Source: Crossiella sp. SN42 (lineage in GTDB: Bacteria > Actinomycetota > Actinomycetes > Mycobacteriales > Pseudonocardiaceae). Taken from it: 64,000 bases of DNA. Under the pieces are notes generated by a model. The model did no database searches, was not told where the DNA came from, and was given only the letters and a program-made list of their open reading frames with translations. Shown here piece by piece: positions 25,214 to 34,089 of the stretch (within the stretch, counting starts at the first letter, position 1; the number at the start of each line of letters is the position of its first letter). The position numbers and the translations under genes are program-made. The DNA is taken from positions 1-64,000 of the forward strand of contig NZ_JAMHIV010000007.1 in assembly GCF_023897065.1 (NCBI RefSeq). Reading direction: 5' to 3'.

Positions 25214-25745
25214 CCCCGGTTCCTCTGACCCCAGCTCCTCTGACACGGGCTCCTCCGGCAGGTCCAACACCGTCGGCCGATCCGCCCTGAACGCCCGAGC
25301 CAGCTCCACCCGCAACTCCGCCGCCCCCACCACCTGAACCCCATGACACCCCAACGCCCGCCCCCTCGCCGCGAAATCCGGCGAAGGCAGGTCCACCGCG
25401 TGCACCGGATCCGCCCGAGCCACCATCTCCGCCTTGATCTCCCCGTACCCGGCGTTGTCCACCACCAGCACCGGCAACGCCAGCCTCAGCTGCACCGCCG
25501 TGGCCAACTCGGCCACGGTGAACATCACCCCACCATCCCCAAGCAAGGCAGCCGTCCGCACCCCCGGACAGGCCACCGCCCCACCATCTCGTCGTAAGCG
25601 GCCGGCATCGCCACCGGATCCGACCGCACCGCGTCCTGCTCGATCCAGCCCGCCTTCAGCACGAACGGCCCGCGCGGCCGAGTCCGCAACTCGGTCCGCG
25701 AACTCACCCGCTGACTGCGGCCCACCGAACGCGCACAGCAACACT
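25199..25745 (-). pseudogene. Decayed thiamine-pyrophosphate enzyme (acetolactate-synthase-like), C-terminal part
   Basis: The frame nearest the 3' end encodes LLGDGGVMFTVAELATAVQ and VLVVDNAGYGEIKAEM, which is the TPP-binding C-terminal domain of benzoylformate-decarboxylase/acetolactate-synthase-type enzymes. The upstream piece (LKAGWIEQDAVRSDPVAMP, then AAYDEMV) lies in a different frame, so at least one frameshift near 25560-25600 breaks the gene. The N-terminal and middle domains are missing. The tail overlaps the 3' end of the convergent PhoD-like gene. It is judged non-functional. Confidence 0.7.
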
Positions 25746-25864
25746 CGTGCACTCCAGTAGGTGATGAGACCGCCGTCTGACTCACTCCAGCAGGCCTTGA
25801 CCCCGGCAACAGCCCCCAGCACGCCGTCACTCACCGCGCTGTCGCACATCAACGGCTGGCAGCG

Positions 25865-25888
25865 CCGCGGGGGCCGCTTGCCCCGCGG
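25865..25888. repeat. GC-rich hairpin in decayed intergenic stretch
   Basis: CCGCGGGG (25865-25872) and CCCCGCGG (25881-25888) form a perfect 8-bp stem with an 8-nt loop. It is followed by further short inverted GCGGG/CCCGC pairs to about 25935. The 25750-26030 stretch otherwise holds no convincing gene. Confidence 0.4.
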
Positions 25889-26030
25889 ATGCCACCTGCG
25901 TCAGCGGGCGGATACCCGCCGCAGCGGGCTCCCGAGGGCCGCACTGCCACCTCCAGGCGCTGTGGCTGATCAATCAGTCAGCGGCAATCTGGTATGACGG
26001 TGCCGGGATGTCAAGGGAACGGGGGACCCA

Positions 26031-26636
26031 ATGCTCGACCACCTCGTGCTGGCGACGCCGGACCTGGCCGGCACAGTCGGCCTGGTGCACCTCCTTTCCG
26101 GCGTCCGCCCGGTACCAGGCGGACGCCATGAAGCGTGGGGGACGGCGAACTACTTGCTCGGTCTGGGTGAGCAGGCCTTTTTGGAGATCATCGGACCGGA
26201 TCCGGACCGCGTGGCCGAGCCGACCGTGTTCGGACTCGGCACGCTGACCGGACCCAGCCTGATGACCTGGGCCGCCCGCGTCACGGACATCGACGCGAGC
26301 GTGGCCGCCGCCCGCGCCCGCGGTGTTGATCCGGGTACACCGCAGGCAATGGGACGTGTCACCACCGATGGACGGCGACTGAGCTGGCGGCTCACCCCGC
26401 CAGGCACTGGGGTCGTCCCGTTCCTGATCGACTGGGGTGACACGGCACACCCTGCCGGGAACCTTCCGGTGGCGCCGCTGGTGGAGCTGCACGCGATGTC
26501 CCCGGATCCGGAACCGCTTCGCACCACCTTGGCTGCACTGGACGTCTCGTTGCCGGTCCGTCCAGCCAACCGCGTCGGCCTGAGATCAGTCATACACGGT
26601 CGAAATGGCGAATTCGAATTGATCACCGGTTCTTAG
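26031..26636 (+). CDS. VOC/glyoxalase-like domain protein
   Basis: A 201-aa protein of the glyoxalase_3/VOC type: LDHLVLATPDLAGTVGLVHLLSGVRPVPGGRHEAWGTANYLLGLG contains the metal-side His and the GxH(E)xxGTxN element, with YLLGLGEQAFLEIIGPDPD following. The C-terminal half repeats the beta-alpha-beta pattern. Metal-dependent lyase, isomerase or resistance roles occur in the family; the substrate is unknown. GC content and codon use are slightly lower than in neighbours. Confidence 0.8.
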   Translation: MLDHLVLATPDLAGTVGLVHLLSGVRPVPGGRHEAWGTANYLLGLGEQAFLEIIGPDPDRVAEPTVFGLGTLTGPSLMTWAARVTDIDASVAAARARGVDPGTPQAMGRVTTDGRRLSWRLTPPGTGVVPFLIDWGDTAHPAGNLPVAPLVELHAMSPDPEPLRTTLAALDVSLPVRPANRVGLRSVIHGRNGEFELITGS

Positions 26637-26722
26637 GTCTTTCTGACCCAATCGTGTCATTCGGTGTTCACCCAGCGAAGAATCGGTCGCATATGGACCA
26701 TTGCGTCCGCTTTGGTGTATGT

Positions 26723-27382
26723 ATGCGCGCCCACTACGACGACATCGCCGACTGGTACGAGCACGACTTCCTTGCCGCACAACGGGATTCCGATCCGCTG
26801 GAGCTGACCGCGCTGCTGGCCGACCTGCTCGGCTCAGGCGGCGGACCGTGCCTGGAAATAGGCTGCGGAACCGGCGCGCATGCCGATCGACTGCGCGCAC
26901 TGGGCTGGGATCCGTTTGGACTCGACATTTCCTGCGGTATGCTCCGTCATGCGTCGGCGAAACTGCCCGTGGCTCAGGCCGACGCCGAATGCCTACCCAT
27001 CGCCGACAGTTCACTGGCGGCCGTCATGACGGTGCTCACCCATACCGACATGCCCGGCTATCCGGCGGTGCTTCGCGAGGTGGCCCGAGTTCTGCGTCCT
27101 GGCGGCGTATTCGTCCACCTCGGGGTGCACCCGTGTTTCTGCGGCGGCTTTGCTGACCGGTCTGACCCGGCGGCCATAGTGATCAAGCCCGGTTACCGGG
27201 ACGCCCATTGGACGACCGCGTCGTGGACCGCAGAGGGGCTGCGCGACAAGGTGGGCGCCACCCACCGCCCACTGCCGGACCTGCTCCACGACTTCCTGGC
27301 CGCCGGCCTGATGCTGGAGCGCTTCGGCGAGGGTGGAGCTCCGACACCGACAGTGTTCGGAGTGCGAGTACGAAAGGAGTGA
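26723..27382 (+). CDS. Class I SAM-dependent methyltransferase
   Basis: About 219 aa from the ATG giving MRAHYDDIADWYE; an ATG at 26693 is in frame. Motif I is CLEIGCGTGAHADRL, followed by FGLDISCGMLRHA, DAECLPIADSSLAAVMTVLTHTDM and VARVLRPGGVFVHLGVHPCF. The Tyr/Trp-rich start and HPCF motif are typical of small-molecule methyltransferases. It stands between a VOC protein and a convergent TetR gene. The third codon positions are less GC-biased than in surrounding genes, hinting at acquisition. Confidence 0.85.
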   Translation: MRAHYDDIADWYEHDFLAAQRDSDPLELTALLADLLGSGGGPCLEIGCGTGAHADRLRALGWDPFGLDISCGMLRHASAKLPVAQADAECLPIADSSLAAVMTVLTHTDMPGYPAVLREVARVLRPGGVFVHLGVHPCFCGGFADRSDPAAIVIKPGYRDAHWTTASWTAEGLRDKVGATHRPLPDLLHDFLAAGLMLERFGEGGAPTPTVFGVRVRKE

Positions 27383-27409
27383 CTGCCGATGACGAACGGC
27401 ACCTGAGCA

Positions 27410-28030
27410 TCATGCCGACGGTTCGGGCTGCTCGGTGAACAGGCGATCCAGGTGGTCGCGGAGGACGCGCTCGGCCGCCGCGCCGTCGCGTTGTCCACCG
27501 ATGACGCTGGAGACCAGGCCGCCGGTGAGCGCCACCAGGGTGGTGGCGGTGATCGCCGGGTCCCGGTCGGCGTCGATCTCGCCTGCCTCCTGGGCCAGGC
27601 GGATCTGGCCAGCCAGGTACTGCTCGAGCTTGTCCGGGGTGGTGCCGAAGTTGCGGCTGGCGAATGCCGGGTCGGAGATCATCAGGGCCTGGTAGGCGAC
27701 CAGGGTGAGCTGCACTCGGCGGCTGTCCTCGTCTGTGGGCAGCAGGCCGATCAGGGCCGCGTACAGGATGCTGCGTGGCGTTGGCGGCAGGCCCGCCTTG
27801 CGGATGCGGTCGAGTATGCGCTCGTTGAGCTTGTCGACCAGGCGGGTCAGCCCGTTGAGCAGCAGCTCTTCCTTGGTGTGGAAGTAGTACTGCACCAGGC
27901 GCAGTGAGACGCCGGCTTCGGCGGCGACCTCGCGCATGCTGGCGGCGTGCAGGCCACGGGTGCCGGCGATGCGCAGCAACGCCTCGGCGATCTCGGCACG
28001 GCGCTGCTCATGATCAACCAGTTTTGGCAC
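27410..28030 (-). CDS. TetR family transcriptional regulator
   Basis: About 206 aa when started at GTG for VPKLVDHEQRRAEI (28030); the frame remains open to 28075 but would then cross the operator. The HTH reads GLHAASMREVAAEAGVSLRLVQYYFHTKEELL, with the YYF of TetR helix 3-4. The ligand domain is variable and not diagnostic. It is divergent from an alpha/beta hydrolase across an 18-bp near-palindrome, so it probably represses that gene and itself. Confidence 0.92.
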   Translation of the reverse strand: MPKLVDHEQRRAEIAEALLRIAGTRGLHAASMREVAAEAGVSLRLVQYYFHTKEELLLNGLTRLVDKLNERILDRIRKAGLPPTPRSILYAALIGLLPTDEDSRRVQLTLVAYQALMISDPAFASRNFGTTPDKLEQYLAGQIRLAQEAGEIDADRDPAITATTLVALTGGLVSSVIGGQRDGAAAERVLRDHLDRLFTEQPEPSA

Positions 28031-28057
28031 GGCGCACACCCTACGACACTCAGCATC

Positions 28058-28075
28058 ATGGTACGTTCGTATCAT
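28058..28075. promoter_or_regulatory. TetR-type operator between divergent genes
   Basis: ATGGTACG (28058-28065) and CGTATCAT (28068-28075) form an inverted repeat with one mismatch in eight and a 2-bp centre. Length, symmetry and position between the TetR gene start and the hydrolase start are typical for TetR autoregulation. Confidence 0.65.
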
Positions 28076-28101
28076 AACGGACAGTGACGGGGGTTGCTGT
28101 G

Positions 28102-29007
28102 GTGAATGATGTGAGGGGGGCGCAGGTGAGCAAGACGAAGCGAGCCGGCTTTCGGACCGAGCGGGCGCGTGAGGACTTCATCCGGACCTACGACGAGCTG
28201 ATGGCCGAGTTCTGGCCGTCGGCCACGGACTTCACCGAGGTGCGCACCGCCTTCGGCACCACCAGGGTGCAGCGCAACGGCACCGGCGACGGCATCCCGA
28301 TCGTGCTGGTGGCGCCCTCCGGCGGCCTGCCGCTGACCTACAGCAACATCATCGGGCGGCTGAGCGCGGCGCACACTGTCTTCTCCCCGGAGACCATCGC
28401 CGAACCTGGGCATCACCTGCCCGAGCGGCCGGTGCTCGACGGTGAGGATCTGGCCGCGTGGCTGGTGGAGGTGCTCGACGGGCTCGAGGTCGAGCGGTCG
28501 CACCTGGTGGGGATGTCCCACGGGGCGTGGGTGTCGGTGCGCACGGCCCTGCGCGCGCCGGAGCGGGTGGCCTCGGTGTCGCTGCTGGACCCGCCGGGGT
28601 TCGAGAAGATCGGCTGGCGGTTCATCAGGTGGAACCTGGCCTGCGCGTTGTTCCTGTTAACCCCGCGCCGGGTGCGGGAGTGGGGGTCGCGGTGGCTGGT
28701 CAACGGGACGCTGCGGTCGGAGGTCTTCCGCAGGCTGCTGCCAAAGCTGGTCGGCTTCCGGCAGGTGCTGCCCCTGCCTCAGCTCTACACCGAGGCGCAG
28801 CTGTCCGGGTTGAGCAGGCCGAGCCTGGTGGTGCTCGGCGGCAAGAGCAGGCTCAACGACCTGGACTCGCTGCGGGAGCGGCTGGCCGGGTTGCCCAACA
28901 TCACCCGGGTCGAGGTGCTGCCCGAGGCTGGCCACGTGCTGTCCCTGGATGAGCCGGAGCGGGTGGTTGAGCTGGTGCTGGACTTCGTCGGTGCGCAGGT
29001 GCACTGA
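28102..29007 (+). CDS. Alpha/beta-fold hydrolase under TetR control
   Basis: About 301 aa from GTG at 28102, chosen for a GGGGG Shine-Dalgarno 8 bases upstream; GTGs at 28084, 28099 and 28126 are alternatives. The nucleophile elbow is GMSHG at Ser139, VLVAPSGGLPLTYSNI is the oxyanion region, and EAGHVLSLDEPERV carries the catalytic His. The N-terminal 40 residues form an extra helix (TERAREDFIRTYDELMAEFWP). The cap is long and hydrophobic. A substrate-inducible detoxifying esterase is plausible. Confidence 0.85.
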   Translation: MNDVRGAQVSKTKRAGFRTERAREDFIRTYDELMAEFWPSATDFTEVRTAFGTTRVQRNGTGDGIPIVLVAPSGGLPLTYSNIIGRLSAAHTVFSPETIAEPGHHLPERPVLDGEDLAAWLVEVLDGLEVERSHLVGMSHGAWVSVRTALRAPERVASVSLLDPPGFEKIGWRFIRWNLACALFLLTPRRVREWGSRWLVNGTLRSEVFRRLLPKLVGFRQVLPLPQLYTEAQLSGLSRPSLVVLGGKSRLNDLDSLRERLAGLPNITRVEVLPEAGHVLSLDEPERVVELVLDFVGAQVH

Positions 29008-29012
29008 TCAGG

Positions 29013-29053
29013 GACCGGTGCTCGGAAACACGCGCTGTTCCCGAGCACCGGTC
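29013..29053. terminator. Bidirectional terminator between hydrolase and dehydrogenase genes
   Basis: GACCGGTGCTCGG (29013-29025) pairs exactly with 29041-29053, and the 15 bases between can extend the stem (GGAAACA against TGTTCC). It sits between convergent stops at 29007 and 29058. Confidence 0.75.
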
Positions 29054-29057
29054 GCGA

Positions 29058-31517
29058 TCACGCGCGGACGCGAGTGCCCTTGGGGTCGAACAGCGGGTCG
29101 CGTTCGACCACGCCGGGCACCCAGCGGCCGAAGATCTCCACCTCCACCTCGGTGCCGATCTTGACCCGGTCCACCGGCAGGTAGACGAAGGCGATGGCGC
29201 GGCCCACCGAGTAGCCGAAGCCGCCGGTGGTCACCCGGCCCAGCACCTCGCCGCCGACCCGGACCGCCTCGCTGCCCAGCGGCCAGACGGTCGAGTCGTC
29301 CAGGGTGAGGCAACGCAGGCGGTGGGTGAACCCGGCCTCCTTGCGGCGCAGCAGGGCCTCGCGGCCGTGGAAGCCGCCGGGCTTGTCAGGTTTGACGCAG
29401 AAGCCCAGGCCCGCCTCGTACGGGGTGCGTTCCGGGGTGAGGTCCGAGCCCCACAGCCGGTAGCCCTTCTCCAGGCGGAGGCTGTCGATGGCGCGGTAGC
29501 CGCCGGCGATGACGCCGTGCTCCTGGCCCGCCTCCCACAGCGTGCGCCACAGGGCGGCGCCGTACTCGCTGGAGCAGTACAGCTCCCAGCCCAGCTCCCC
29601 GGCGAAGGTCACCCGCAGCGCGCGCACCGGCACGTCGCCGACGGTGGTCTCCTGGGCGGTGAGGTAGGGGAAGGACTCGTTGTCCAAGGCCGCGGGGGTG
29701 AGTCCGGCCAGGATGTCCCGGGAGCTCGGCCCCCACAGGGCGAAGCAGGAGTAGGCGCCGGTGACATCGGCGATGCGGACCGAGCCGTCTGTGGGGGCGT
29801 GCCTGCGCAGCCAGGCGGCGTCGTGGGAGCCGAAGGCGGTGCCGGTGACGACCTGGAACTCCTGCTCGGCCCAGCGGGTGACGGTGAAGTCGCACTCGAT
29901 GCCGCCGCGGGCGTTGAGCGCCTGGGTGTAGGTGACCGCGCCGACCGGGCCCGCGACCTCGTTGGCGCACACCCAGTCCAGCAGCTTGGCCGCGCCGGGG
30001 CCGGTGACCTCGATCTTGGCGAAGGAGGACTCGTCGAACAGGCCGGCGCGTTCCCGGGTGCCCAGGTGTTCGGCGCCGATGGCCGGGGACCAGTTGCGAC
30101 CGGCCCAGCCTTCGGGCCGCCAGGACTCCTGGCCGGCGGCGGCGTTGCTCTCGTAGTGGTTGACCCGCTCCCAGCCGGACTTCTCGCCGAAGCTGGCGCC
30201 GTGCTTGCGGTGCCAGGAGTAGGCCGAGGAGACCCGCAGCGGGCGGCCGGCGCCGCGTTCCCGGTGCGGGAACGGGATGTCGTAGTAGGTCTCGTAGTTC
30301 TCCACCGTGCGCTTGCGGGTGTAGGACGGGGAGCGGTACTGGCGGCCGAAGCGGCGGATGTCCATGTGCGAGAGGTCGAACTCCGGTTCCCCGGCCACGA
30401 TCCACTCGGCCATCACCTTGCCGATGCCGCCGGCCCCGGCGATGCCGTGCGCGCAGAACCCCGCGGCCACGAAGAACCCGCCGACCTCGGTCTCGCCGAG
30501 GCAGAACTCGTTGTCCGGGGTGAAGGCCTCCGGACCGTTGATCATCTTGCGGATGCCCGCGGTGGCCATGGTCGGCACCCGCTGCTGGGCGGCCTCGGCG
30601 ATCTCGGCGAAGCGGTCCCAGTCCTCGGGCAGCAGCTTGCCGTTGAAGTCCGGCGGCACCGTCTCGAAGTTCGCCCCGGTCTGCGCCCACGGCGCGGAGT
30701 CGCGCTCGTAGCCGCCCATGAGCAGCCCGTCGACCTCCTCGCGGAAGTAGACCAGGTTGTCCGGGTCGCGCAGGGTCGGCAGGTGGCTGCCGTCGCGCGG
30801 GCGGACCGGCTCGGTGATCAGGTACTGGTGCGACATCGGCACGATCGGCACCCGCACCCCGGCCAGGCGGCCGATCTCGGCGGCGAACATGCCGCCGCAG
30901 TTGACCACGATCTCGGCCTCGATGTCGCCGCGGTCGGTGCGCACACCGCGGACCCGGCCCTCGCGCACGTCGATGCCCAGCACCCTGGTGTGCGGGTGGA
31001 TGCGCACTCCGCCCGCGCGCGCCCCGGCGGCCAGGGAGTAGGTGAGCTGGGCGGGGTCGACGTAGCCGTCGGTGGCCAGGTAGGTGCCGCCGAGCACCCC
31101 GGTGGTGTCCAGCAGTGGGAACAGTTCTTTGGCCTCGGCCGGGCTGATCTCCTGCAACGGCAGGTCGACGGTGCGGGACCAGCCTATCTGCCGCCGTGCC
31201 TCCTGCATCCGCTCAGGCGTGCAGGCCAGCCGGATGCCGCCGCAGGGCACGAAACCGACCGGGTTGTCCCCGGCCTCCAGCTCGGCGTAGAGCTGGGCGG
31301 AGTAGATGTTCATCCTGGTCAGCGTCACATCGGCGCGCAGCTGGCCGACCAGGCCCGCCGAGTGGAAGGTCGAGCCGCTGGTCAGCTCGTTGCGGTCGAG
31401 CAGCAGGACGTCTCGTTCGCCGAGCTTGGCGAGGTGGTAGGCGATGCTGGTTCCGCCGACGCCACCGCCGATCACGACGATGCGGGCGCGGTCTGGGAGC
31501 GTTCGATCCACGGACAC
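29058..31517 (-). CDS. FAD-dependent oxidoreductase fused to GcvT domain (dimethylglycine/sarcosine dehydrogenase-like)
   Basis: An 819-aa two-domain enzyme. Residues 1-400 form a DAO-type FAD domain starting IVVIGGGVGGTSIAYHLAKLG, with SGSTFHSAGLVGQLR next to the flavin. Residues about 430-819 form an aminomethyltransferase (GcvT) domain with LFDESSFAKIEVTGPGAAKLLDWV and GELGWELYCSSEYG. This architecture oxidatively demethylates N-methylglycines and passes the one-carbon unit to tetrahydrofolate. It is divergent from the phosphotransferase gene and next to an ethanolamine/gamma-glutamyl pathway, suggesting action on methylated glycine or amino-alcohol derivatives. The exact substrate is inferred only. 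Confidence 0.9.
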   Translation of the reverse strand: MSVDRTLPDRARIVVIGGGVGGTSIAYHLAKLGERDVLLLDRNELTSGSTFHSAGLVGQLRADVTLTRMNIYSAQLYAELEAGDNPVGFVPCGGIRLACTPERMQEARRQIGWSRTVDLPLQEISPAEAKELFPLLDTTGVLGGTYLATDGYVDPAQLTYSLAAGARAGGVRIHPHTRVLGIDVREGRVRGVRTDRGDIEAEIVVNCGGMFAAEIGRLAGVRVPIVPMSHQYLITEPVRPRDGSHLPTLRDPDNLVYFREEVDGLLMGGYERDSAPWAQTGANFETVPPDFNGKLLPEDWDRFAEIAEAAQQRVPTMATAGIRKMINGPEAFTPDNEFCLGETEVGGFFVAAGFCAHGIAGAGGIGKVMAEWIVAGEPEFDLSHMDIRRFGRQYRSPSYTRKRTVENYETYYDIPFPHRERGAGRPLRVSSAYSWHRKHGASFGEKSGWERVNHYESNAAAGQESWRPEGWAGRNWSPAIGAEHLGTRERAGLFDESSFAKIEVTGPGAAKLLDWVCANEVAGPVGAVTYTQALNARGGIECDFTVTRWAEQEFQVVTGTAFGSHDAAWLRRHAPTDGSVRIADVTGAYSCFALWGPSSRDILAGLTPAALDNESFPYLTAQETTVGDVPVRALRVTFAGELGWELYCSSEYGAALWRTLWEAGQEHGVIAGGYRAIDSLRLEKGYRLWGSDLTPERTPYEAGLGFCVKPDKPGGFHGREALLRRKEAGFTHRLRCLTLDDSTVWPLGSEAVRVGGEVLGRVTTGGFGYSVGRAIAFVYLPVDRVKIGTEVEVEIFGRWVPGVVERDPLFDPKGTRVRA

Positions 31518-31608
31518 CGGTCCTTGGTAGCGCAGGTGGGCCGGTCGGGGGAACCGTGCGGCCGCGTGTCTTGACGGACAAGTGTGCGCGCCAACACACT
31601 CGGCGACT

Positions 31609-32526
31609 ATGTCGGCGACCGTGCAGGACGCGATCAGTCAGGTCCCGGCGTGGACGGGACGGCAGGTGGAGCTGCTGCCGATGACCGGCGGGCTCAGCCA
31701 CCAGGTCGCCCACCTGCGGGTCGACGGGGTGGACCAGGTGCTGCGGGTGCTCGACCCCGCGGTCGCCGAGGCCGGGCTCGGGGTGCCGCTGGAGCAGGAG
31801 ATCGCCAACACCGTGGTGGCCGCGGAGTCCGGGGCCGGGCCGAGGGTGCTGCACATCCTGCCCGAGCTGCCCGCGCTGGTGCTGGAGTACCTGCCCGGCC
31901 GCACGCTCAACTTCGACGACACCCGCGAACCCGGGCGCATCCCGCTGCTGGCCGCGGCCTGCCTGCGGCTGCACGCCGCGCCGCGGCCCTTCGTCAACGA
32001 GTTCGACATCTTCGCCAAGCAGCGGCAGCTGCTGGAGATCTGCCGCCGCCACGAGCTGACCCTGTTCGAGGACTACCTGGACCACCTGGGCCTGGCGCGC
32101 AAGCTGGAGGCGGTGCTGGGCGCGGACCCGCTGCCGGCGAAACCCTGCCACAACGACCTGCTGGCGGAGAACTTCATCGCCGGGCCCGGCGGCATCCGGA
32201 TCGTGGACTACCAGCTCAGCGGCACCGGCGACCCCGGCTTCGAGCTGGGCAACATCTGCGCCGAAGGCCAGTTCGACCCCGACCGGGTGACGCTGCTGGC
32301 CGATGCCTACTTCGGCGAGCGCTCACCGCGGCTGACCGCGCGGGTGCGGCTGTTCCAGGCGATGTCGGACTTCACCTGGACGCTGTGGTTCTGCATCCAC
32401 CACGGCCTGCTCAGCAAGCCGGGCAGCACCTTCGACTACTGGGGCGAGGCCGCGGGCAAATGGGGGCGGGCCAAGGCCGCCCTGACCGATCCAGGGCTGG
32501 GCCGGCTGCTGCAACTGGCCCACTGA
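31609..32526 (+). CDS. Choline/ethanolamine kinase-like phosphotransferase
   Basis: A 305-aa protein with a kinase-like fold: [23 protein letters not shown] for nucleotide binding, [11 protein letters not shown] as the catalytic loop (His-x-Asp-x4-Asn), and [19 protein letters not shown] for the metal-binding Asp. The loop sequences match the choline/ethanolamine kinase branch of APH-type kinases. It is divergent from the FAD/GcvT dehydrogenase and 95 bp before the ethanolamine permease, so it plausibly phosphorylates an amino-alcohol or a methylated derivative. ATG at 31609 is used. Confidence 0.83.
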   Translation: MSATVQDAISQVPAWTGRQVELLPMTGGLSHQVAHLRVDGVDQVLRVLDPAVAEAGLGVPLEQEIANTVVAAESGAGPRVLHILPELPALVLEYLPGRTLNFDDTREPGRIPLLAAACLRLHAAPRPFVNEFDIFAKQRQLLEICRRHELTLFEDYLDHLGLARKLEAVLGADPLPAKPCHNDLLAENFIAGPGGIRIVDYQLSGTGDPGFELGNICAEGQFDPDRVTLLADAYFGERSPRLTARVRLFQAMSDFTWTLWFCIHHGLLSKPGSTFDYWGEAAGKWGRAKAALTDPGLGRLLQLAH

Positions 32527-32566
32527 GGGCTTGACAGCGTTTGTAACCTCGCTCACACATATAGGC

Positions 32567-32578
32567 AATGGTCTGACC
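32567..32578. promoter_or_regulatory. Candidate GntR operator at ethanolamine permease promoter
   Basis: AATGGTCTGACC covers the perfect 9-bp palindrome GGTCTGACC (32570-32578) in an AT-rich stretch 44 bp before the permease start. The 9-mer AATGGTCTG recurs in reverse orientation at 34894-34902 before the ligase gene. That match, and symmetry like known FadR-type GntR sites, point to the local GntR protein. Confidence 0.55.
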
Positions 32579-32621
32579 GTTGACTAATTAGCCGCTGTCC
32601 GGACCCCAGGTGGAGGCGCGC

Positions 32622-34076
32622 GTGAGCACAGAACAACCCCAGGGCAGGGGAGTGGACTACACCTCGGTCGAGGCGGGCTACCTGGAGCAACGCCAGCTCA
32701 AGAAGGGCGCCGCGGGCTGGGTGCTGCTGGCAGGGCTCGGCGTCTCCTACGTGATCTCCGGTGACTTCTCCGGCTGGAACAACGGCCTGGCCCAGGGCGG
32801 GTTCGGCGGGCTGTTGATCGCCACCATCCTGATGGCGGTGATGTACACCTGCATGGTCTTCGGCCTGGCCGAGATGGCCTCGGCGATGCCGGTGGCCGGG
32901 GCGGGCTACGGCTTCGCCCGGCGCGCGCTGGGGCCGCTGGGCGGGTTCGCCACCGGCACCGCGATCCTGATCGAGTACACCATCGCCCCCGCGGCGATCT
33001 CGGTGTTCATCGGCGGCTACGTCGAGGCGCTGGGGCTGTTCGGGCTGACCAACGGCTGGCCGGTCTACCTGGTCTGTTACGCCATCTTCGTCGGCGTGCA
33101 CCTCTACGGCGTCGGTGAGGCGCTGCGGCTGATGTTCGTCATCACCGCGATCGCCGTGGTCGGCCTGGTGATCTTCGTGGTGGCGATGATCCCGATGATC
33201 GACCTGTCCCGGCTGACCGACATCCCGCCCACCGACGCGGTCGGGGCCAGCTCGTTCCTGCCCTTCGGCTACGCGGGCATCCTGGCCGCCTTCGTCTACG
33301 GCATCTGGTTCTTCCTGGCCATCGAGGGCGTGCCGCTGGCCGCGGAGGAGGCGCGGGACCCGCGCAAGGACATGCCCAAGGGCATCGTGGCCGCGATGCT
33401 GGTGCTGCTGGTCTTCGCCGGGCTGATCCTCATCGCCGCGCCGGGCGGGGCGGGCAGCAACGCGCTGAAGTCCTCGGACAACCCGCTGCCCGCGGCGCTG
33501 CGCGCGGTCTACGGGAGCAACGCGGTGATCGCCGACATCGTCAACTACATCGGCCTGGCCGGGCTGGTGGCCAGCTTCTTCTCCATCATCTACGGCTACT
33601 CCCGGCAGCTGTTCGCCCTCTCCAGGGCCGGGTACCTGCCCAGGAAGCTGTCGGTGACCGGCAAGCGCAAGACGCCGATCCTGGCGCTGCTGGTTCCCGG
33701 CGCGATCGGGTTCATCCTGGCCGCGGCCACCCAGAACGGGGCCAAGCTGATCAACATCGCGGTCTTCGGCGCGGCGGTGTCCTACGTGCTGATGATGGTC
33801 TCCCACATCGTGCTGCGGGTCCGCGAGCCGAACCTGCCGCGCCCCTACCGCACGCCGGGCGGGGTGGTCACCACGGGCATCGCGCTGGTGCTGGCCGCGG
33901 CCGCGGTGGTGGCCACCTTCCTGGTGGACATCCTGGCCGCCGGGATCATGGCCGGGATCTTCCTGCTGGCGCTGGCCTACTTCTGGTTCTACAGCCGCCA
34001 CCACCTGGTCGCCCAGGCCCCTGAGGAGGAGTTCGAGGCGGTGCGTCGCGCCACGGCCGAGCTGGAGGACCCGTGA
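32622..34076 (+). CDS. eat: APC-family ethanolamine permease
   Basis: A 484-aa transporter with 12 hydrophobic helices. The start VEAGYLEQRQLKKGAAGWV followed by LLAGLGVSYVISGDFSGWNNGLAQGG is highly characteristic of the ethanolamine permease branch of the APC superfamily. MASAMPVAGAGYGFARRALGP and EGVPLAAEEARDPRKDMP are shared APC motifs. GTG at 32622 is chosen because GGAGG lies 5 bases upstream. It is followed 13 bp later by the GntR gene. It imports ethanolamine or a close analogue for the downstream pathway. Confidence 0.9.
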   Translation: MSTEQPQGRGVDYTSVEAGYLEQRQLKKGAAGWVLLAGLGVSYVISGDFSGWNNGLAQGGFGGLLIATILMAVMYTCMVFGLAEMASAMPVAGAGYGFARRALGPLGGFATGTAILIEYTIAPAAISVFIGGYVEALGLFGLTNGWPVYLVCYAIFVGVHLYGVGEALRLMFVITAIAVVGLVIFVVAMIPMIDLSRLTDIPPTDAVGASSFLPFGYAGILAAFVYGIWFFLAIEGVPLAAEEARDPRKDMPKGIVAAMLVLLVFAGLILIAAPGGAGSNALKSSDNPLPAALRAVYGSNAVIADIVNYIGLAGLVASFFSIIYGYSRQLFALSRAGYLPRKLSVTGKRKTPILALLVPGAIGFILAAATQNGAKLINIAVFGAAVSYVLMMVSHIVLRVREPNLPRPYRTPGGVVTTGIALVLAAAAVVATFLVDILAAGIMAGIFLLALAYFWFYSRHHLVAQAPEEEFEAVRRATAELEDP

Positions 34077-34089
34077 GATCGTGGCGGTC

